A stretch of DNA of 64,000 nt from Paramesorhizobium leguminum (GTDB lineage Bacteria; Pseudomonadota; Alphaproteobacteria; Rhizobiales; Rhizobiaceae): NCBI RefSeq assembly GCF_003217235.1, contig NZ_QJTF01000022.1, positions 1 to 64,000 on the forward strand. The letters run 5' to 3'. The notes under the pieces are model-generated. The model had not been told where the DNA came from, searched no databases, and saw only the letters and a list, made by a program, of their open reading frames with translations. Positions 17,010-25,916 of this stretch are shown piece by piece (position 1 is the stretch's first letter; the number at the start of each line of letters is the position of its first letter). The position numbers and the translations under genes were made by a program.

Positions 17010-18239
17010 ATGACGGCATCGTCTCTTCTGTTTCCCTCGCTCCGGCGCAACGTCACGCTTGCCGTGACGGCAGCGTCCCTCGTCTATGCCGTACCGATAG
17101 CGGCGGCCTCCGAGGCGCAGATGCCGGTTACGGCATTGATTACCAAGAAAAGCGCTGTCACGGAGCGGATATCGGTGGTTGGAACGCTTGCCGCCCGCGA
17201 GGAGGTCCAGGTCCATCCTTTTGTCGTGGGCAAGGAAATCAGGCAGATCCTCGTGGAGGCCGGACAATCTGTTGAAAAGGGCCAGCCACTCGCGCTGCTC
17301 GATACGACGGAAGCAATGATGCTGCTGGACAAGAACGCGGTGAGCCTGCTCCGCGCCAAGGCCGCCGTCGCGGTCGAAAGCAGCAAGGTGGATGTGGCGC
17401 TGGTGAATGAGGCGGAGGCGCTCAAGAAGCTGGAGCGAAGCCGCTTGCTTCAGCCGAAAGGGATTATCGCGGATCATGTCCTCGATGAACATCAGAATGC
17501 GCATGCCCGTGCCGTGGCGGAATTGCGGTTGGCGCGCCAATCGCTGGAGCTTGCGACGGCTGAAGAACAGCTGATCGCCCGCGAACGGCAGGAGATCGAA
17601 CTGACGGTTGAGCGAAGCACCTTGCGGGCTCCCGCCGCCGGCAAGCTGTTGAGCCGGAGCGCTCGCATCGGCGCGATGACATCAAGCTCCGCGGAGCCGC
17701 TTTTCCTCATCGCCGGCGATGATGACATAGAGTTTGTCGCGCAGGTGACCGAGACAAGCTTCGTGCGTCTTCGTGAAGGCATGCGTTCCGAAATTGTCCT
17801 GCCGGGGCGTGATCGTGCCGTCACAGGCATCATCAGGCTGAACGCGGCGCAACTGGACCCGAAGACGCGAAGCGGGACGGTCCGGATCGAGCTTGCCGAA
17901 AAGGAAGGGCTCATTCCCGGTGTTTTCGCGCGCGGGACCGTCAATATCGCCGAACGGGAGAATATCCTGGTGCCCGGCTCCGCCGTGGAAAGCTCTGGCG
18001 GGACGCATAGCGTTTATGTCGTTTCCGATGGCGTGGTGGATATACGCCGGGTTCGCATCGGCTCGCAGCAAAGCGGCTTCGTCGAGATTGTCGACGGCGT
18101 CAAGGATGGGGAAACGATCGCGCTGAAGGCCGGTGCGTTCCTGAAGGCTAATGAGCGGGTCACGCCGGTGATCGCGCCGAACGCTCTGGCTGACGAGCCA
18201 ACCGCATCGCTCAGCCGTCAAGCGGGAGCGCCGCTCTGA
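17010..18239 (+). CDS. RND efflux periplasmic adaptor subunit
   Basis: The 409-residue membrane fusion protein links the RND pump to an outer membrane channel. An N-terminal signal segment (TLAVTAASLVYAVPIAAAS) is followed by barrel/lipoyl halves: AAREEVQVHPFVVGKEIRQI and RSTLRAPAAGKLLSRSARIG. A coiled hairpin at ~85-170 comes between them, then a beta-barrel and membrane-proximal domain (VPGSAVESSGG). ATG 17010 has AAAGG upstream and places the signal peptide at the N-terminus; the upstream frame from 16920 does not. It overlaps the RND gene by TGATG. No outer membrane factor gene is nearby, so a shared TolC-like channel is likely. Confidence 0.87.
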   Translation: MTASSLLFPSLRRNVTLAVTAASLVYAVPIAAASEAQMPVTALITKKSAVTERISVVGTLAAREEVQVHPFVVGKEIRQILVEAGQSVEKGQPLALLDTTEAMMLLDKNAVSLLRAKAAVAVESSKVDVALVNEAEALKKLERSRLLQPKGIIADHVLDEHQNAHARAVAELRLARQSLELATAEEQLIARERQEIELTVERSTLRAPAAGKLLSRSARIGAMTSSSAEPLFLIAGDDDIEFVAQVTETSFVRLREGMRSEIVLPGRDRAVTGIIRLNAAQLDPKTRSGTVRIELAEKEGLIPGVFARGTVNIAERENILVPGSAVESSGGTHSVYVVSDGVVDIRRVRIGSQQSGFVEIVDGVKDGETIALKAGAFLKANERVTPVIAPNALADEPTASLSRQAGAPL

Positions 18240-21200
18240 TGAACAGTAACATTTCGGCCTGGGCCATTCGCAAACCTCTTCCGTCCATTCTTCTTTTCGT
18301 CATTCTCACAATCATCGGTCTCTACGGTTTCACGCAACTGCCCATCACCTATTTCCCGACCGTCAACACGCCGGTCGTGAACATCACCGTCGAGCAATCC
18401 GGCGCCACGCCAAGCGAACTGGAGATGGAAGTCACCCGGCGCATAGAGGATGCCGTAGCGCCGCTGCCGGGCATCGAGGAGATCAAATCCACGGTTGGAC
18501 AAGGGCGCTCGGTAACCAAAGTCGAGTTTGAACTGGGTGTGATATCGCCGGATCGCGCTATCGCCGATGTGCGTGACGCCGTCTCCAAGATACGCTCTGA
18601 TTTGCCTGATACGATCGATGAGCCTGTCATCGAGCGGGTTGAGGAAGAAGCGCAGTCCGTGGTGACCTATGCGGTGACCAGCCGGGACATGACACTCGCG
18701 CAACTTTCCTGGTTCATCGATGACGTCGTTTCGCGGCGATTGCAGGGCTTGAAGGGTGTCGGGCGTATCGAGCGCGCCGGTGGCGTCGACAGGGAGGTTC
18801 ACATTGAACTCGACCCGTTCCGGCTGCAGGCGCTTTCATTGACCGCACACGCGGTCAACGAAAGCCTGATCGCGAGCCAAGCCGATGGGTCCGGCGGGCG
18901 GAGCAATCTCAACGGGCGCGAGCGGGCGCTTACGACCGTGGCCGCGGCGCCAAGCGTATCCGACCTCGCCGGCGTGCGGATCGCCTTGTCGGACAATGCC
19001 AGCATACGGCTGGACGACATTGCCAGTGTGCGGGACACGATTGCGGAACCCCGGTCTATCGCCATACTCGATGGGGGGGATGTGGTCGGTTTTGCCGTGT
19101 ACCGTTCCCAAGGGGCAAGCGATGTCGCCGTTGCGGACGAGGTGGCTGCGGCTCTGGCAAACTTGAGCGCGGAGAATCCGGATGTCCGCTTCAAGCTCGT
19201 GGACGACAACGTGTCTTATACGGCGGGCAATTATCATTCGGCCATGAACACGCTGTTCGAGGGCGCGGCCCTTTCGGTGGTCGTGGTGTTTCTGTTCCTG
19301 CGGGATTGGCGGGCTACGATCGTTGCCGCCGTGGCATTGCCGCTTTCGATTATTCCGACCTTCTTTGCCATCTATCTCATGGGATTTTCGCTCAATATCC
19401 TCAGCCTGCTGGCGATCACCCTTGTGACCGGCATCCTTGTCGACGATGCGATCGTGGAAATCGAGAATGTGGTGCGCCACCGCAATATGGGCAAATCCGC
19501 CTACCGGGCCGCGCTGGATGCCTCCGGCGAAATCGGGTTTGCCGTCATTGCGATATCCGCCACCATCATGGCGGTGTTTATTCCTGTTGGCTTCATGAGC
19601 GGCGTTGTAGGCCTATACTTCCGGCAGTTCGGGCTGACGGTCGCGATTGCTGTGTTCTTCTCGCTGCTGGTTGCGCGGTTGATCACCCCGATCATGGCCG
19701 CCTATATCATGACGAACCGCACGGCCTCGCTGGAGAGGAGAGGGCGTCTCACGCTTGCCTACGAGCGGCTCCTGAAACTAACGCTGAGATGGCGGTGGAC
19801 GACGATTGGCTGTGCGTTGGGTTTCTTCGCGCTGGCGATGATGGCATTGACTTCGGTGCCATCAGCCTTTTTGCCGGAGGAGGATACGGGGCGCCTGACG
19901 CTTTCCGTCGAGTTGCCGCCAGGCGCGACACTGGACGAGACGCGCGCGGTCGCTGATGAAATCGCGGGCCGTATCCGCCAGGACAGTGAGGTGGAAGGGG
20001 TGTTTGTTCGCGCCGGCGCGAGCACAACGGGGCAGGAGGATGTGCGCTACGCCAGCATTCTTGTCGATCTGCTACACAAATCACAAAGAAGCCGCTCATC
20101 ATTTGCTATCGAAGCCGACCTCGAAAAGGAGCTGTCCTCAGTCCCCGACGCGAGACTCCGGTTCCTCAATATGCGCGGCGGGCGGGATTTGTCGTTTGCC
20201 GTTCTCTCCGCTGATGGAGATTTGGCGCAGCAGGCTGCGGACAGCATACTCCGGGAACTCTCGGCGGATGCAAGCTTCATCAACCCGACCGCTGACAATG
20301 CGGCGATGCGCCCGGAACTGCGCATGAAGGTTCAGGCGGATAAAGCTCTGACGATGGGCGTGTCCCCGGCGGAAATCGCACGGACGATCCGGGTTTCGAC
20401 CGCGGGTGACGTGGACAGCCGCCTGCCGGATTTCACCGATGGTTCAAGGCAAGTTCCCATCCGTGTCCTGCTCGACCGCAATGCGCGCAACGATCTGCCG
20501 ACGCTGGAAATGCTTACCGTGCCGGCGGCGAACGGAACATCGGTGCCATTATCGGCTGTTGTCGATATCAGCTTTGACGAGACGGTTTCCGCCATTTCGA
20601 GATACGATCGCCAGCGCTATATCGAGATTGGGGCGGATATGGCCGGCGGCATGACATCGGGGCAGGGGCTCGAAAAAATCATGCAACTCGCCAGCGTCAA
20701 GAACCTGCCGGAAGGCGCGCGCATCCAGACGACGGGCGATTCCGACACCGAGGGCGAGGTGTTCGCCAGCTTCGCCGTGGCGATGGCCGCGGGCGTCATG
20801 CTGGTTCTTGTCATTCTTATCCTGTTGTTCGGCAGCGTTCTGGCACCATGGACCATTCTGGCCTCTCTTCCCCTGTCGATCGGCGGGGTTGCCGCCGGTC
20901 TGTTGCTGAGCGGGAGCGCCCTGTCGCTGCCGGTCGTCATCGGCATCTTGATGTTGATGGGGATCGTCACCAAGAACGCCATCATGCTGCTCGACTTCGC
21001 CATTGAACGTGAAGCGCATGGATTGTCCCGGATGGATGCCATCATCGAGGCTTGTTCGGAGCGCGTGCGTCCGATCGTCATGACCACGCTTGCCATGATC
21101 GGCGGCATGTTGCCTTCGGCCTTCGGCGTAGGGGATGGAGGCGAATTCCGAGCGCCCATGGCGATCGCGGTGATTGGCGGGTTGCTGGTTTCCACCCTGC

Positions 21201-21301
21201 TTTCCCTGATCGTGATCCCGTCTCTCCATCTGGTCGTTTCCGGTCTGGGTGATCGGGCGGCGCGGATCTTCAAGCCGTTCTTCCAGTCGGCTGAGATATG
21301 A
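18239..21301 (+). CDS. RND efflux transporter permease
   Basis: The 1020-residue proton-driven inner-membrane pump has the classic RND layout: one helix, a large periplasmic loop, five helices, then the same again. Motif A (PVNxTVEQ-like GATPSELEMEVTRRIED), the helix-4 segment GILVDDAIVEIENVVRH with its proton-relay aspartates, and GIVTKNAIMLLDFAIE in helix 10 are all visible. It resembles AcrB/MdtBC-type multidrug (HAE1) or lipid-type pumps. The drug range is unknown. It forms a two-gene unit with the adaptor and is followed by its likely two-component regulator 94 bp downstream. Confidence 0.9.
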   Translation: MNSNISAWAIRKPLPSILLFVILTIIGLYGFTQLPITYFPTVNTPVVNITVEQSGATPSELEMEVTRRIEDAVAPLPGIEEIKSTVGQGRSVTKVEFELGVISPDRAIADVRDAVSKIRSDLPDTIDEPVIERVEEEAQSVVTYAVTSRDMTLAQLSWFIDDVVSRRLQGLKGVGRIERAGGVDREVHIELDPFRLQALSLTAHAVNESLIASQADGSGGRSNLNGRERALTTVAAAPSVSDLAGVRIALSDNASIRLDDIASVRDTIAEPRSIAILDGGDVVGFAVYRSQGASDVAVADEVAAALANLSAENPDVRFKLVDDNVSYTAGNYHSAMNTLFEGAALSVVVVFLFLRDWRATIVAAVALPLSIIPTFFAIYLMGFSLNILSLLAITLVTGILVDDAIVEIENVVRHRNMGKSAYRAALDASGEIGFAVIAISATIMAVFIPVGFMSGVVGLYFRQFGLTVAIAVFFSLLVARLITPIMAAYIMTNRTASLERRGRLTLAYERLLKLTLRWRWTTIGCALGFFALAMMALTSVPSAFLPEEDTGRLTLSVELPPGATLDETRAVADEIAGRIRQDSEVEGVFVRAGASTTGQEDVRYASILVDLLHKSQRSRSSFAIEADLEKELSSVPDARLRFLNMRGGRDLSFAVLSADGDLAQQAADSILRELSADASFINPTADNAAMRPELRMKVQADKALTMGVSPAEIARTIRVSTAGDVDSRLPDFTDGSRQVPIRVLLDRNARNDLPTLEMLTVPAANGTSVPLSAVVDISFDETVSAISRYDRQRYIEIGADMAGGMTSGQGLEKIMQLASVKNLPEGARIQTTGDSDTEGEVFASFAVAMAAGVMLVLVILILLFGSVLAPWTILASLPLSIGGVAAGLLLSGSALSLPVVIGILMLMGIVTKNAIMLLDFAIEREAHGLSRMDAIIEACSERVRPIVMTTLAMIGGMLPSAFGVGDGGEFRAPMAIAVIGGLLVSTLLSLIVIPSLHLVVSGLGDRAARIFKPFFQSAEI

Positions 21302-21315
21302 CGCGCGTTGCCGGT

Positions 21316-21325
21316 CGCAACAAAA
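21316..21325 (+). promoter_or_regulatory. CGCAACAAAA box upstream of the response regulator
   Basis: A CGYAACAAAA box followed at 10-bp phasing by CTTAATAAAG, a weaker second half. It lies 71 bp before the regulator start and may mediate autoregulation. Tandem 10-bp phased direct repeats are usual for OmpR-type proteins (family knowledge). Confidence 0.4.
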
Positions 21326-21395
21326 CTTAATAAAGTGAAATGTCTGGAGGCGGGCGCGGAACGCATTGTGCCCGTCTTCACATAGGAAATATGTC

Positions 21396-22118
21396 ATGCA
21401 GCCAAGTTCCGCCAACGCCAGAATACTGATCGTCGAGGATGATCCGGAAATTGGTAATCTCCTCGCGCTGACGGTGCAGGAAAACGGAATGCTCCCGACC
21501 GTTGCGGAAGATGGACGGGTGATGCAGGCTCTCCTGCGGAGCAATTCCTTCGATCTGATCATCCTGGACGTCATGCTGCCGGGCGAAGACGGCCTCAGCA
21601 TTTGCAAGCGTATTCGCTCCGAGAAGACGACGCCTATTATCCTGCTGACGGCGCTTGGAGAGGAAATCGACCGGATTGTCGGGCTGGAAGTCGGCGCGGA
21701 TGACTACATCACCAAACCGTTCAGCCCCAGAGAGGTGGTCGCGCGTATTCGCAGCCTTCTCCGGCGCGCCTCATACGGGCTGACGAGCAGTTCCGGACAG
21801 CGAAAGCTGCGATTTGACGGTTGGCTGATCGATCCCATGCGCCGCCAGCTTCACGACCCGAACAACGCCCGCATTGCGCTGACGACGACGGAGTTCGATC
21901 TTCTCCTGGCGTTCTGCAAAAATCCAGGACGGATCATTACACGTGAAGAGTTGCTGCTGTTCACCCATGCCGGATTGGCTGGGCCGATCGAGCGGAGCAT
22001 CGATGTGCATATCAGCCGGTTGCGGCAGAAAATCGAGGCCGATCCGAAGGAGCCGACGCTTTTGCAGACTGTCAGGCTGGGTGGGTATTTGTTTACCGCG
22101 GTGGTGGAGGAGGCTTGA
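21396..22118 (+). CDS. OmpR/PhoB-family response regulator
   Basis: The 240-residue regulator has a receiver domain (~10-125) with the acidic pocket VEDD, the phospho-acceptor aspartate in DLIILDVMLPGEDG, the conserved T in ILLTALGE and K in YITKPFSP. A winged-helix trans_reg_C domain follows (~140-235: TTEFDLLLAFCKNPGRIITREELL ... RSIDVHISRLRQKIE). ATG 21396 is preceded by AGGAA. The cognate kinase is at 23428-24774, separated by mipA on the opposite strand. Together with the neighbouring pump this suggests control of efflux and envelope composition. Confidence 0.88.
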   Translation: MQPSSANARILIVEDDPEIGNLLALTVQENGMLPTVAEDGRVMQALLRSNSFDLIILDVMLPGEDGLSICKRIRSEKTTPIILLTALGEEIDRIVGLEVGADDYITKPFSPREVVARIRSLLRRASYGLTSSSGQRKLRFDGWLIDPMRRQLHDPNNARIALTTTEFDLLLAFCKNPGRIITREELLLFTHAGLAGPIERSIDVHISRLRQKIEADPKEPTLLQTVRLGGYLFTAVVEEA

Positions 22119-22151
22119 GGGGGGCTGGTCTTATGGAAACGCGAGGCATAA

Positions 22152-22309
22152 CCCCCCTCTGCCCTGCCGGGCATCTCCCCCTCAAGGGGGGAGATTGGCT
22201 GACATAGATGACGGCATTCATTCTGCAACGCCTGCGATTGGTGCCGTGCGCTTATGAAGGCGTAATCTCCCCCCTTGAGGGGGAGATGCCCGGCAGGGCA
22301 GAGGGGGGT
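22152..22309. repeat. Family A palindromic element, copy 1
   Basis: The arms are CCCCCCTCTGCCCTGCCGGG...CTCCCCCTCAAGGGGGGAGATT and its inverse. They flank a ~65-bp centre containing TTCTGCAACG-like and GATTGGTGCCG sequence. This copy sits between the convergent regulator and mipA genes and could act as a terminator. The same ~158-bp element occurs at 34711, 42208, 49953 and 59090. Confidence 0.92.
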
Positions 22310-22347
22310 GCCGTCCAGCCCGCGCTTCTTCTAAATCAATGCTCTAA

Positions 22348-23196
22348 TCAGAACTTATACCCAACAAAAGCCGATACGGACGGCTGCATCTTTTTCTCGA
22401 CGACGGGGCTGTCCGCCGCATCGCCGGTCAGCACGCCAATGCCTGCTTGCCCACGGACCATCCAGTTTTCGCTCAAGGCGTAGGTGGCGGATGCCGAAAA
22501 ATCGACGCGCTTGATGCCCGCTCCCGGCTTATATTCGGAAAGGCCAGAGCGTGCCGACTGGGCGGCATCGACGCCGAAATAGGCCTGCATGTGCTCCTCA
22601 TTGGCCCATGTCGCCTCAGCTTGGACACCCAGAACAAGCCGCTCCGTCACCGGGGCGGAGTATTCGGCGCCGAAGGTTCCCAGAAGGCTCTTGCTGCCGC
22701 CAATGGTTTGATCGATGCCGGCATATAATTCAACGGGACCCAGATCGTAAGCGAGTTTCGCGCCGACAGTCGCCCCGGCGTCGATTTCGCCGAGCCCCTT
22801 GAGGCGATCGCCGTCGTCTTCGTCACGTCCCGATTCGTAGCCGACTTTCGCGTCGAGCGTAAACCCATTGGTATCGAGCACGGTAACACTCACGCCGCCC
22901 GGATCGATTTCCAGCCAATCGCCATATTTGAAAATAATGAAGGGGATGGGACTGACCTCGAATTCGTCGCTTCCTTCGTATTTTGGCTTGTAAGCTCCTC
23001 CACCCCCGACAATCAAACTCCAGTCGCGTTTCGGCTGGCCATCGCCGAAACGCGCGCTGTCGATTGCCGGTTCGGGCGCTTGCTCTGAAGCGGTCTGGTC
23101 GGCGGCACGGGCTTGGGAGGTGAGCCCTGCGATGCCGATTGCAGCGCAGATGGCGACGGGCGAAAGACGCCGCTTGTTTTGTTCAAGATATGACAT
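22348..23196 (-). CDS. MipA/OmpV-family outer membrane protein
   Basis: The 282-residue protein has a signal peptide ending ITSQARAA-like (GIAGLTSQARAAD) and the family core RDWSLIVGGGGAYKPKYEGSDEFEVSPIPF. Alternating beta strands follow, ending in VGYKF with the terminal Phe of outer membrane barrels. MipA/OmpV proteins are scaffolds or porins of the outer membrane. ATG 23196 with GGAG upstream fits the signal peptide; an extension to 23268 does not. It lies between a response regulator and its kinase, and its upstream region has the best CGYAACAAAA direct repeat, so it is a likely target of that system. Confidence 0.87.
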   Translation of the reverse strand: MSYLEQNKRRLSPVAICAAIGIAGLTSQARAADQTASEQAPEPAIDSARFGDGQPKRDWSLIVGGGGAYKPKYEGSDEFEVSPIPFIIFKYGDWLEIDPGGVSVTVLDTNGFTLDAKVGYESGRDEDDGDRLKGLGEIDAGATVGAKLAYDLGPVELYAGIDQTIGGSKSLLGTFGAEYSAPVTERLVLGVQAEATWANEEHMQAYFGVDAAQSARSGLSEYKPGAGIKRVDFSASATYALSENWMVRGQAGIGVLTGDAADSPVVEKKMQPSVSAFVGYKF

Positions 23197-23290
23197 GGAG
23201 GCTCCAGGATATTTTGCCGGCCCCCGATCCGGGGCGGAAGGGGGACTTGCTGCGGATTTGTTCCACACTGGGGCCGTTATGAGCGTGTAT

Positions 23291-23310
23291 TTTTGTTACG
23301 GTTTGTTGCG
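23291..23310 (-). promoter_or_regulatory. Tandem CGYAACAAAM direct repeat upstream of mipA
   Basis: On the minus strand CGCAACAAAC and CGTAACAAAA are placed exactly 10 bp apart, starting 95 bp before the mipA start. One-turn-spaced direct repeats are the usual binding site of OmpR-family regulators. This makes it a candidate site for the regulator encoded at 21396-22118. Confidence 0.5.
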
Positions 23311-23345
23311 AACCCTCCGTGATGGGGAAACACGGCAACCTCCCA

Positions 23346-23356
23346 TTGCAACAAAA
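23346..23356 (+). promoter_or_regulatory. TTGCAACAAAA box upstream of the sensor kinase
   Basis: A single copy of the CGYAACAAAA-like box (TGCAACAAAA) lies 72 bp before the kinase start and is followed by an AT-rich stretch (CGAAATATTTAAAC). It could be a half-site for the partner response regulator. Confidence 0.35.
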
Positions 23357-23427
23357 CGAAATATTTAAACGGGTGAAATGCCTGCTCTCTCATGAGAGAG
23401 ATTGAGTGATACGCACAGAGAGATCCC

Positions 23428-24774
23428 ATGCCCTTTCGTCAGCTCTTTTCGCTACGGACCATTCATGGTCAGATCACAGGCATCATTCTCGTTGGCCTGA
23501 TCATCATCGTCATTGGCGGTTCGATGCTGGAGATTGGCGGCTCCATGCTCGAACAGAGAATTGGAAACGACCAGCCGATCCCTGAGGTGGAGAGGCTTGC
23601 CGAACGTGTTTTTTCGATCAGTTCGATCCTGAAGGATGCGACGCCCGAAGAGCGTGGGATTATTTTGCGCGCTGCCAATCGCGCCGGCTGGGATATCAGT
23701 CTGCAGCCTCGTGAATTCGCCAGGACATTCACGAGGTCATCTCCTACGGAGAGTACTTTTGATATCGCTTTCGAGTCTCTTTTCCAGCCCGATGGACCAC
23801 AGACGCCGCTCGGAGGCTGGAAGACTTTCGTTGACGGAAGGCGGGTCGTCGCGGCCGGGGTTGACGGGCAATCAATACTCGTCATGGAGGGCGTTCCGAA
23901 TACGGTTTTCTGGACCGTACTCCTGAGACGTGGTCCACACTATCTGGTGGCGCTCATTACTTTGATCATCCTGTTCTCGTCCTTCGCAGTGTGGGCGATC
24001 ACGCGACCCCTACGAAATATCGCTTCGGCGGCGGCAAATGCGGATATCACATCGGGGCGGGTCATTTTCGAAGAGAAAGGCAGCGTTGAAATCATGGCCG
24101 TTGCCCGCTCATTGAACGAAATGAGCGGTCGCATCACAAACATGATCGATGGCCGAACGCGCATGTTGCGGGGCGTGAGCCATGATCTGCGCACGCCGTT
24201 GACGCGGTTGAGACTTCGAGCGGAACGCATCCGCGAGCCTGATTTGCGCGATATGCTGCTGGCCGACATCGCACGTATCAACAGCCTGATCAAGGAAAGC
24301 CTCAGTTATATGCGGGATGATCATCACCGCGAACAGATCGAACGGGTGGACCTCGCAACGACGCTTCAAACGATCTGCAACGAGTTCAGCGATATCGGAC
24401 ACAACGTTGTTTACGATGGTCCCCCCCATGCCACCGCGCATTTCAAACCGCTTGCGATTACGCGCGCGGTCACCAACCTTTGCGATAATGCGGTCAAGTT
24501 CGGCAACAATGTCATTGTAGAACTGCGATCGACCATGGAGACGGTCGTGATCGAAGTCGCGGATGATGGTCCCGGAATACCGGAGGAATCCCGCTTACGG
24601 GTTCTGGAGCCGTTTTATAAGATCGATGCGGCCAGGACACGAGGCGATGCCGGATTCGGTCTCGGACTTTCCATTGTCGATGAAATTGTACAGGCTCATC
24701 AGGGCAGGCTGGAGCTTCTTGACCGGCAACCATCCGGCCTCATCGCGAGATTGACGATTCCGCTTCGGCAGTAG
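23428..24774 (+). CDS. Sensor histidine kinase
   Basis: The 448-residue inner-membrane kinase has a first transmembrane helix (~15-38), a periplasmic sensor region (~40-165), a second helix (~172-192) and a HAMP linker. The H-box is GVSHDLRTPLTRLRLRAE with the phospho-histidine near 252. The HATPase domain has N-box NLCDNAVKFG, G1 DDGPGIP and G2 GFGLGLSIV. This is the EnvZ-like class. A curious short repeat IGGSMLEIGGSMLE follows the first helix. It should phosphorylate the regulator encoded on the far side of mipA. The signal is unknown. Confidence 0.88.
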   Translation: MPFRQLFSLRTIHGQITGIILVGLIIIVIGGSMLEIGGSMLEQRIGNDQPIPEVERLAERVFSISSILKDATPEERGIILRAANRAGWDISLQPREFARTFTRSSPTESTFDIAFESLFQPDGPQTPLGGWKTFVDGRRVVAAGVDGQSILVMEGVPNTVFWTVLLRRGPHYLVALITLIILFSSFAVWAITRPLRNIASAAANADITSGRVIFEEKGSVEIMAVARSLNEMSGRITNMIDGRTRMLRGVSHDLRTPLTRLRLRAERIREPDLRDMLLADIARINSLIKESLSYMRDDHHREQIERVDLATTLQTICNEFSDIGHNVVYDGPPHATAHFKPLAITRAVTNLCDNAVKFGNNVIVELRSTMETVVIEVADDGPGIPEESRLRVLEPFYKIDAARTRGDAGFGLGLSIVDEIVQAHQGRLELLDRQPSGLIARLTIPLRQ

Positions 24775-24779
24775 GCACA

Positions 24780-24812
24780 GGTTCACCGGAACTGCCTGAG
24801 TTCCGGTGAACC
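24780..24812. terminator. Bidirectional hairpin between the kinase and Tim44-like genes
   Basis: GGTTCACCGGAACT (24780-24793) pairs perfectly over 14 bp with AGTTCCGGTGAACC (24799-24812), with a 5-nt loop. It sits between two convergent genes whose ends are 50 bp apart. There is no clear T-run on either strand, so termination is likely but not certain. Confidence 0.6.
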
Positions 24813-24824
24813 GTATAGGGTAAG

Positions 24825-25835
24825 TTACGCTTCCTGGATTGCCGAGAGTTTCCAGTCCGAGCCGTTCTGCCGCGTGAACGTCCACAGTTCGGTGGTTTCC
24901 GTCGGCTGGTCCGCATTTCCTTCGACGATGCTGCCATCGGCACGGTCGACGGTGACATCACGCGATGCGTAGCGCAGCGCGGCGGTGGCATAATCGCGAT
25001 CGCCCTCGCTCCAGCTTTCCGCGATATCCGCCTGCAGCAGCTTGACGTCGGAAACATCGTTCCTCACGCCGTTCTTGGCGTTTTCAGCCAGTTCCTCGGA
25101 GAAGTAGGAAACCATTTCCGGCGTTGCCAGCCGGCGCAAACCGGCGTGGTCTTCGCGCCCGAATGCATCCTGCACCTCCGCCAGCAGGCGCTCGAAAGTC
25201 TCGCGATCCTGCTGCGTCAGGCCGATCTCATCGGCATTGCCGGAGCGGGCCGCGGTTTGCGCACGGGAGCCGAAACCCGGAAAGCCTGGATATCCCGAAC
25301 CACTGGCTGAGGAGGAGGAGGAGCTGCTAGCCGGAGCTTCGCGATAGGAGAAGTTGCCGGGAGCGGATGAATTTCCAGCCATTGCAGCGACCGGCGACTG
25401 TGCCGATCGCGAGCGGAACATTCTGATGGCCAGCATGGCCAACCCGCCGATCAACAGAGCCTGTAGCAGGAAGCCGAACATGCCGGCCATGCCGCCAAAT
25501 CCCTGGCCAAGCAGGAGCCCGATAAGGCCGCCCAGCGCCAATCCCCGCAGCATCGAGCCGCCGAAACCGTTCATGAAGCCCGGACGTGAGGCTGCCGCCG
25601 GCGCTTGGCGGCCTGTGTTGCTCTGGCCAGTATTCGGCGTCATCGAACGCTCCACCGGAGCGGCTGGTTGCGGCGCTGTCGGGGTCGCCGGAGCCGACTG
25701 GGAGGTGCGGGCACCGCGGCTGCCGAAGCTGCCGCCACGGCGCGCCTCGGCGTGATCCATGGCCACCATGGAAAATGCCAGGAGCAATCCTGCAAATAAA
25801 GTTGCAAATCGGGTCGTTCGCGGCATCGTCGTCAT
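24825..25835 (-). CDS. Tim44-like domain protein
   Basis: The 336-residue protein has an N-terminal signal or anchor segment (FATLFAGLLLAFSMVAMDHAEA). A low-complexity Ser/Ala/Pro linker and a glycine-rich hydrophobic stretch (LRGLALGGLIGLLLGQGFGG and FLLQALLIGGLAMLAIRMF) come next. A C-terminal ~130-residue Tim44-like domain (from TQQDRETFERLLAEVQDAFG to WKLSAIQEA) ends the protein. Bacterial Tim44-domain proteins are membrane-associated and of poorly defined function (family knowledge). It stands alone, convergent with the kinase gene. Confidence 0.8.
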   Translation of the reverse strand: MTTMPRTTRFATLFAGLLLAFSMVAMDHAEARRGGSFGSRGARTSQSAPATPTAPQPAAPVERSMTPNTGQSNTGRQAPAAASRPGFMNGFGGSMLRGLALGGLIGLLLGQGFGGMAGMFGFLLQALLIGGLAMLAIRMFRSRSAQSPVAAMAGNSSAPGNFSYREAPASSSSSSSASGSGYPGFPGFGSRAQTAARSGNADEIGLTQQDRETFERLLAEVQDAFGREDHAGLRRLATPEMVSYFSEELAENAKNGVRNDVSDVKLLQADIAESWSEGDRDYATAALRYASRDVTVDRADGSIVEGNADQPTETTELWTFTRQNGSDWKLSAIQEA

Positions 25836-25916
25836 GGCTATCCCTTGCTCAAATAAACGTGAGGCTCATATAGGGACGAGCCGGGAGCAGGACAATAACA
25901 TCACTTGACGTTATCG

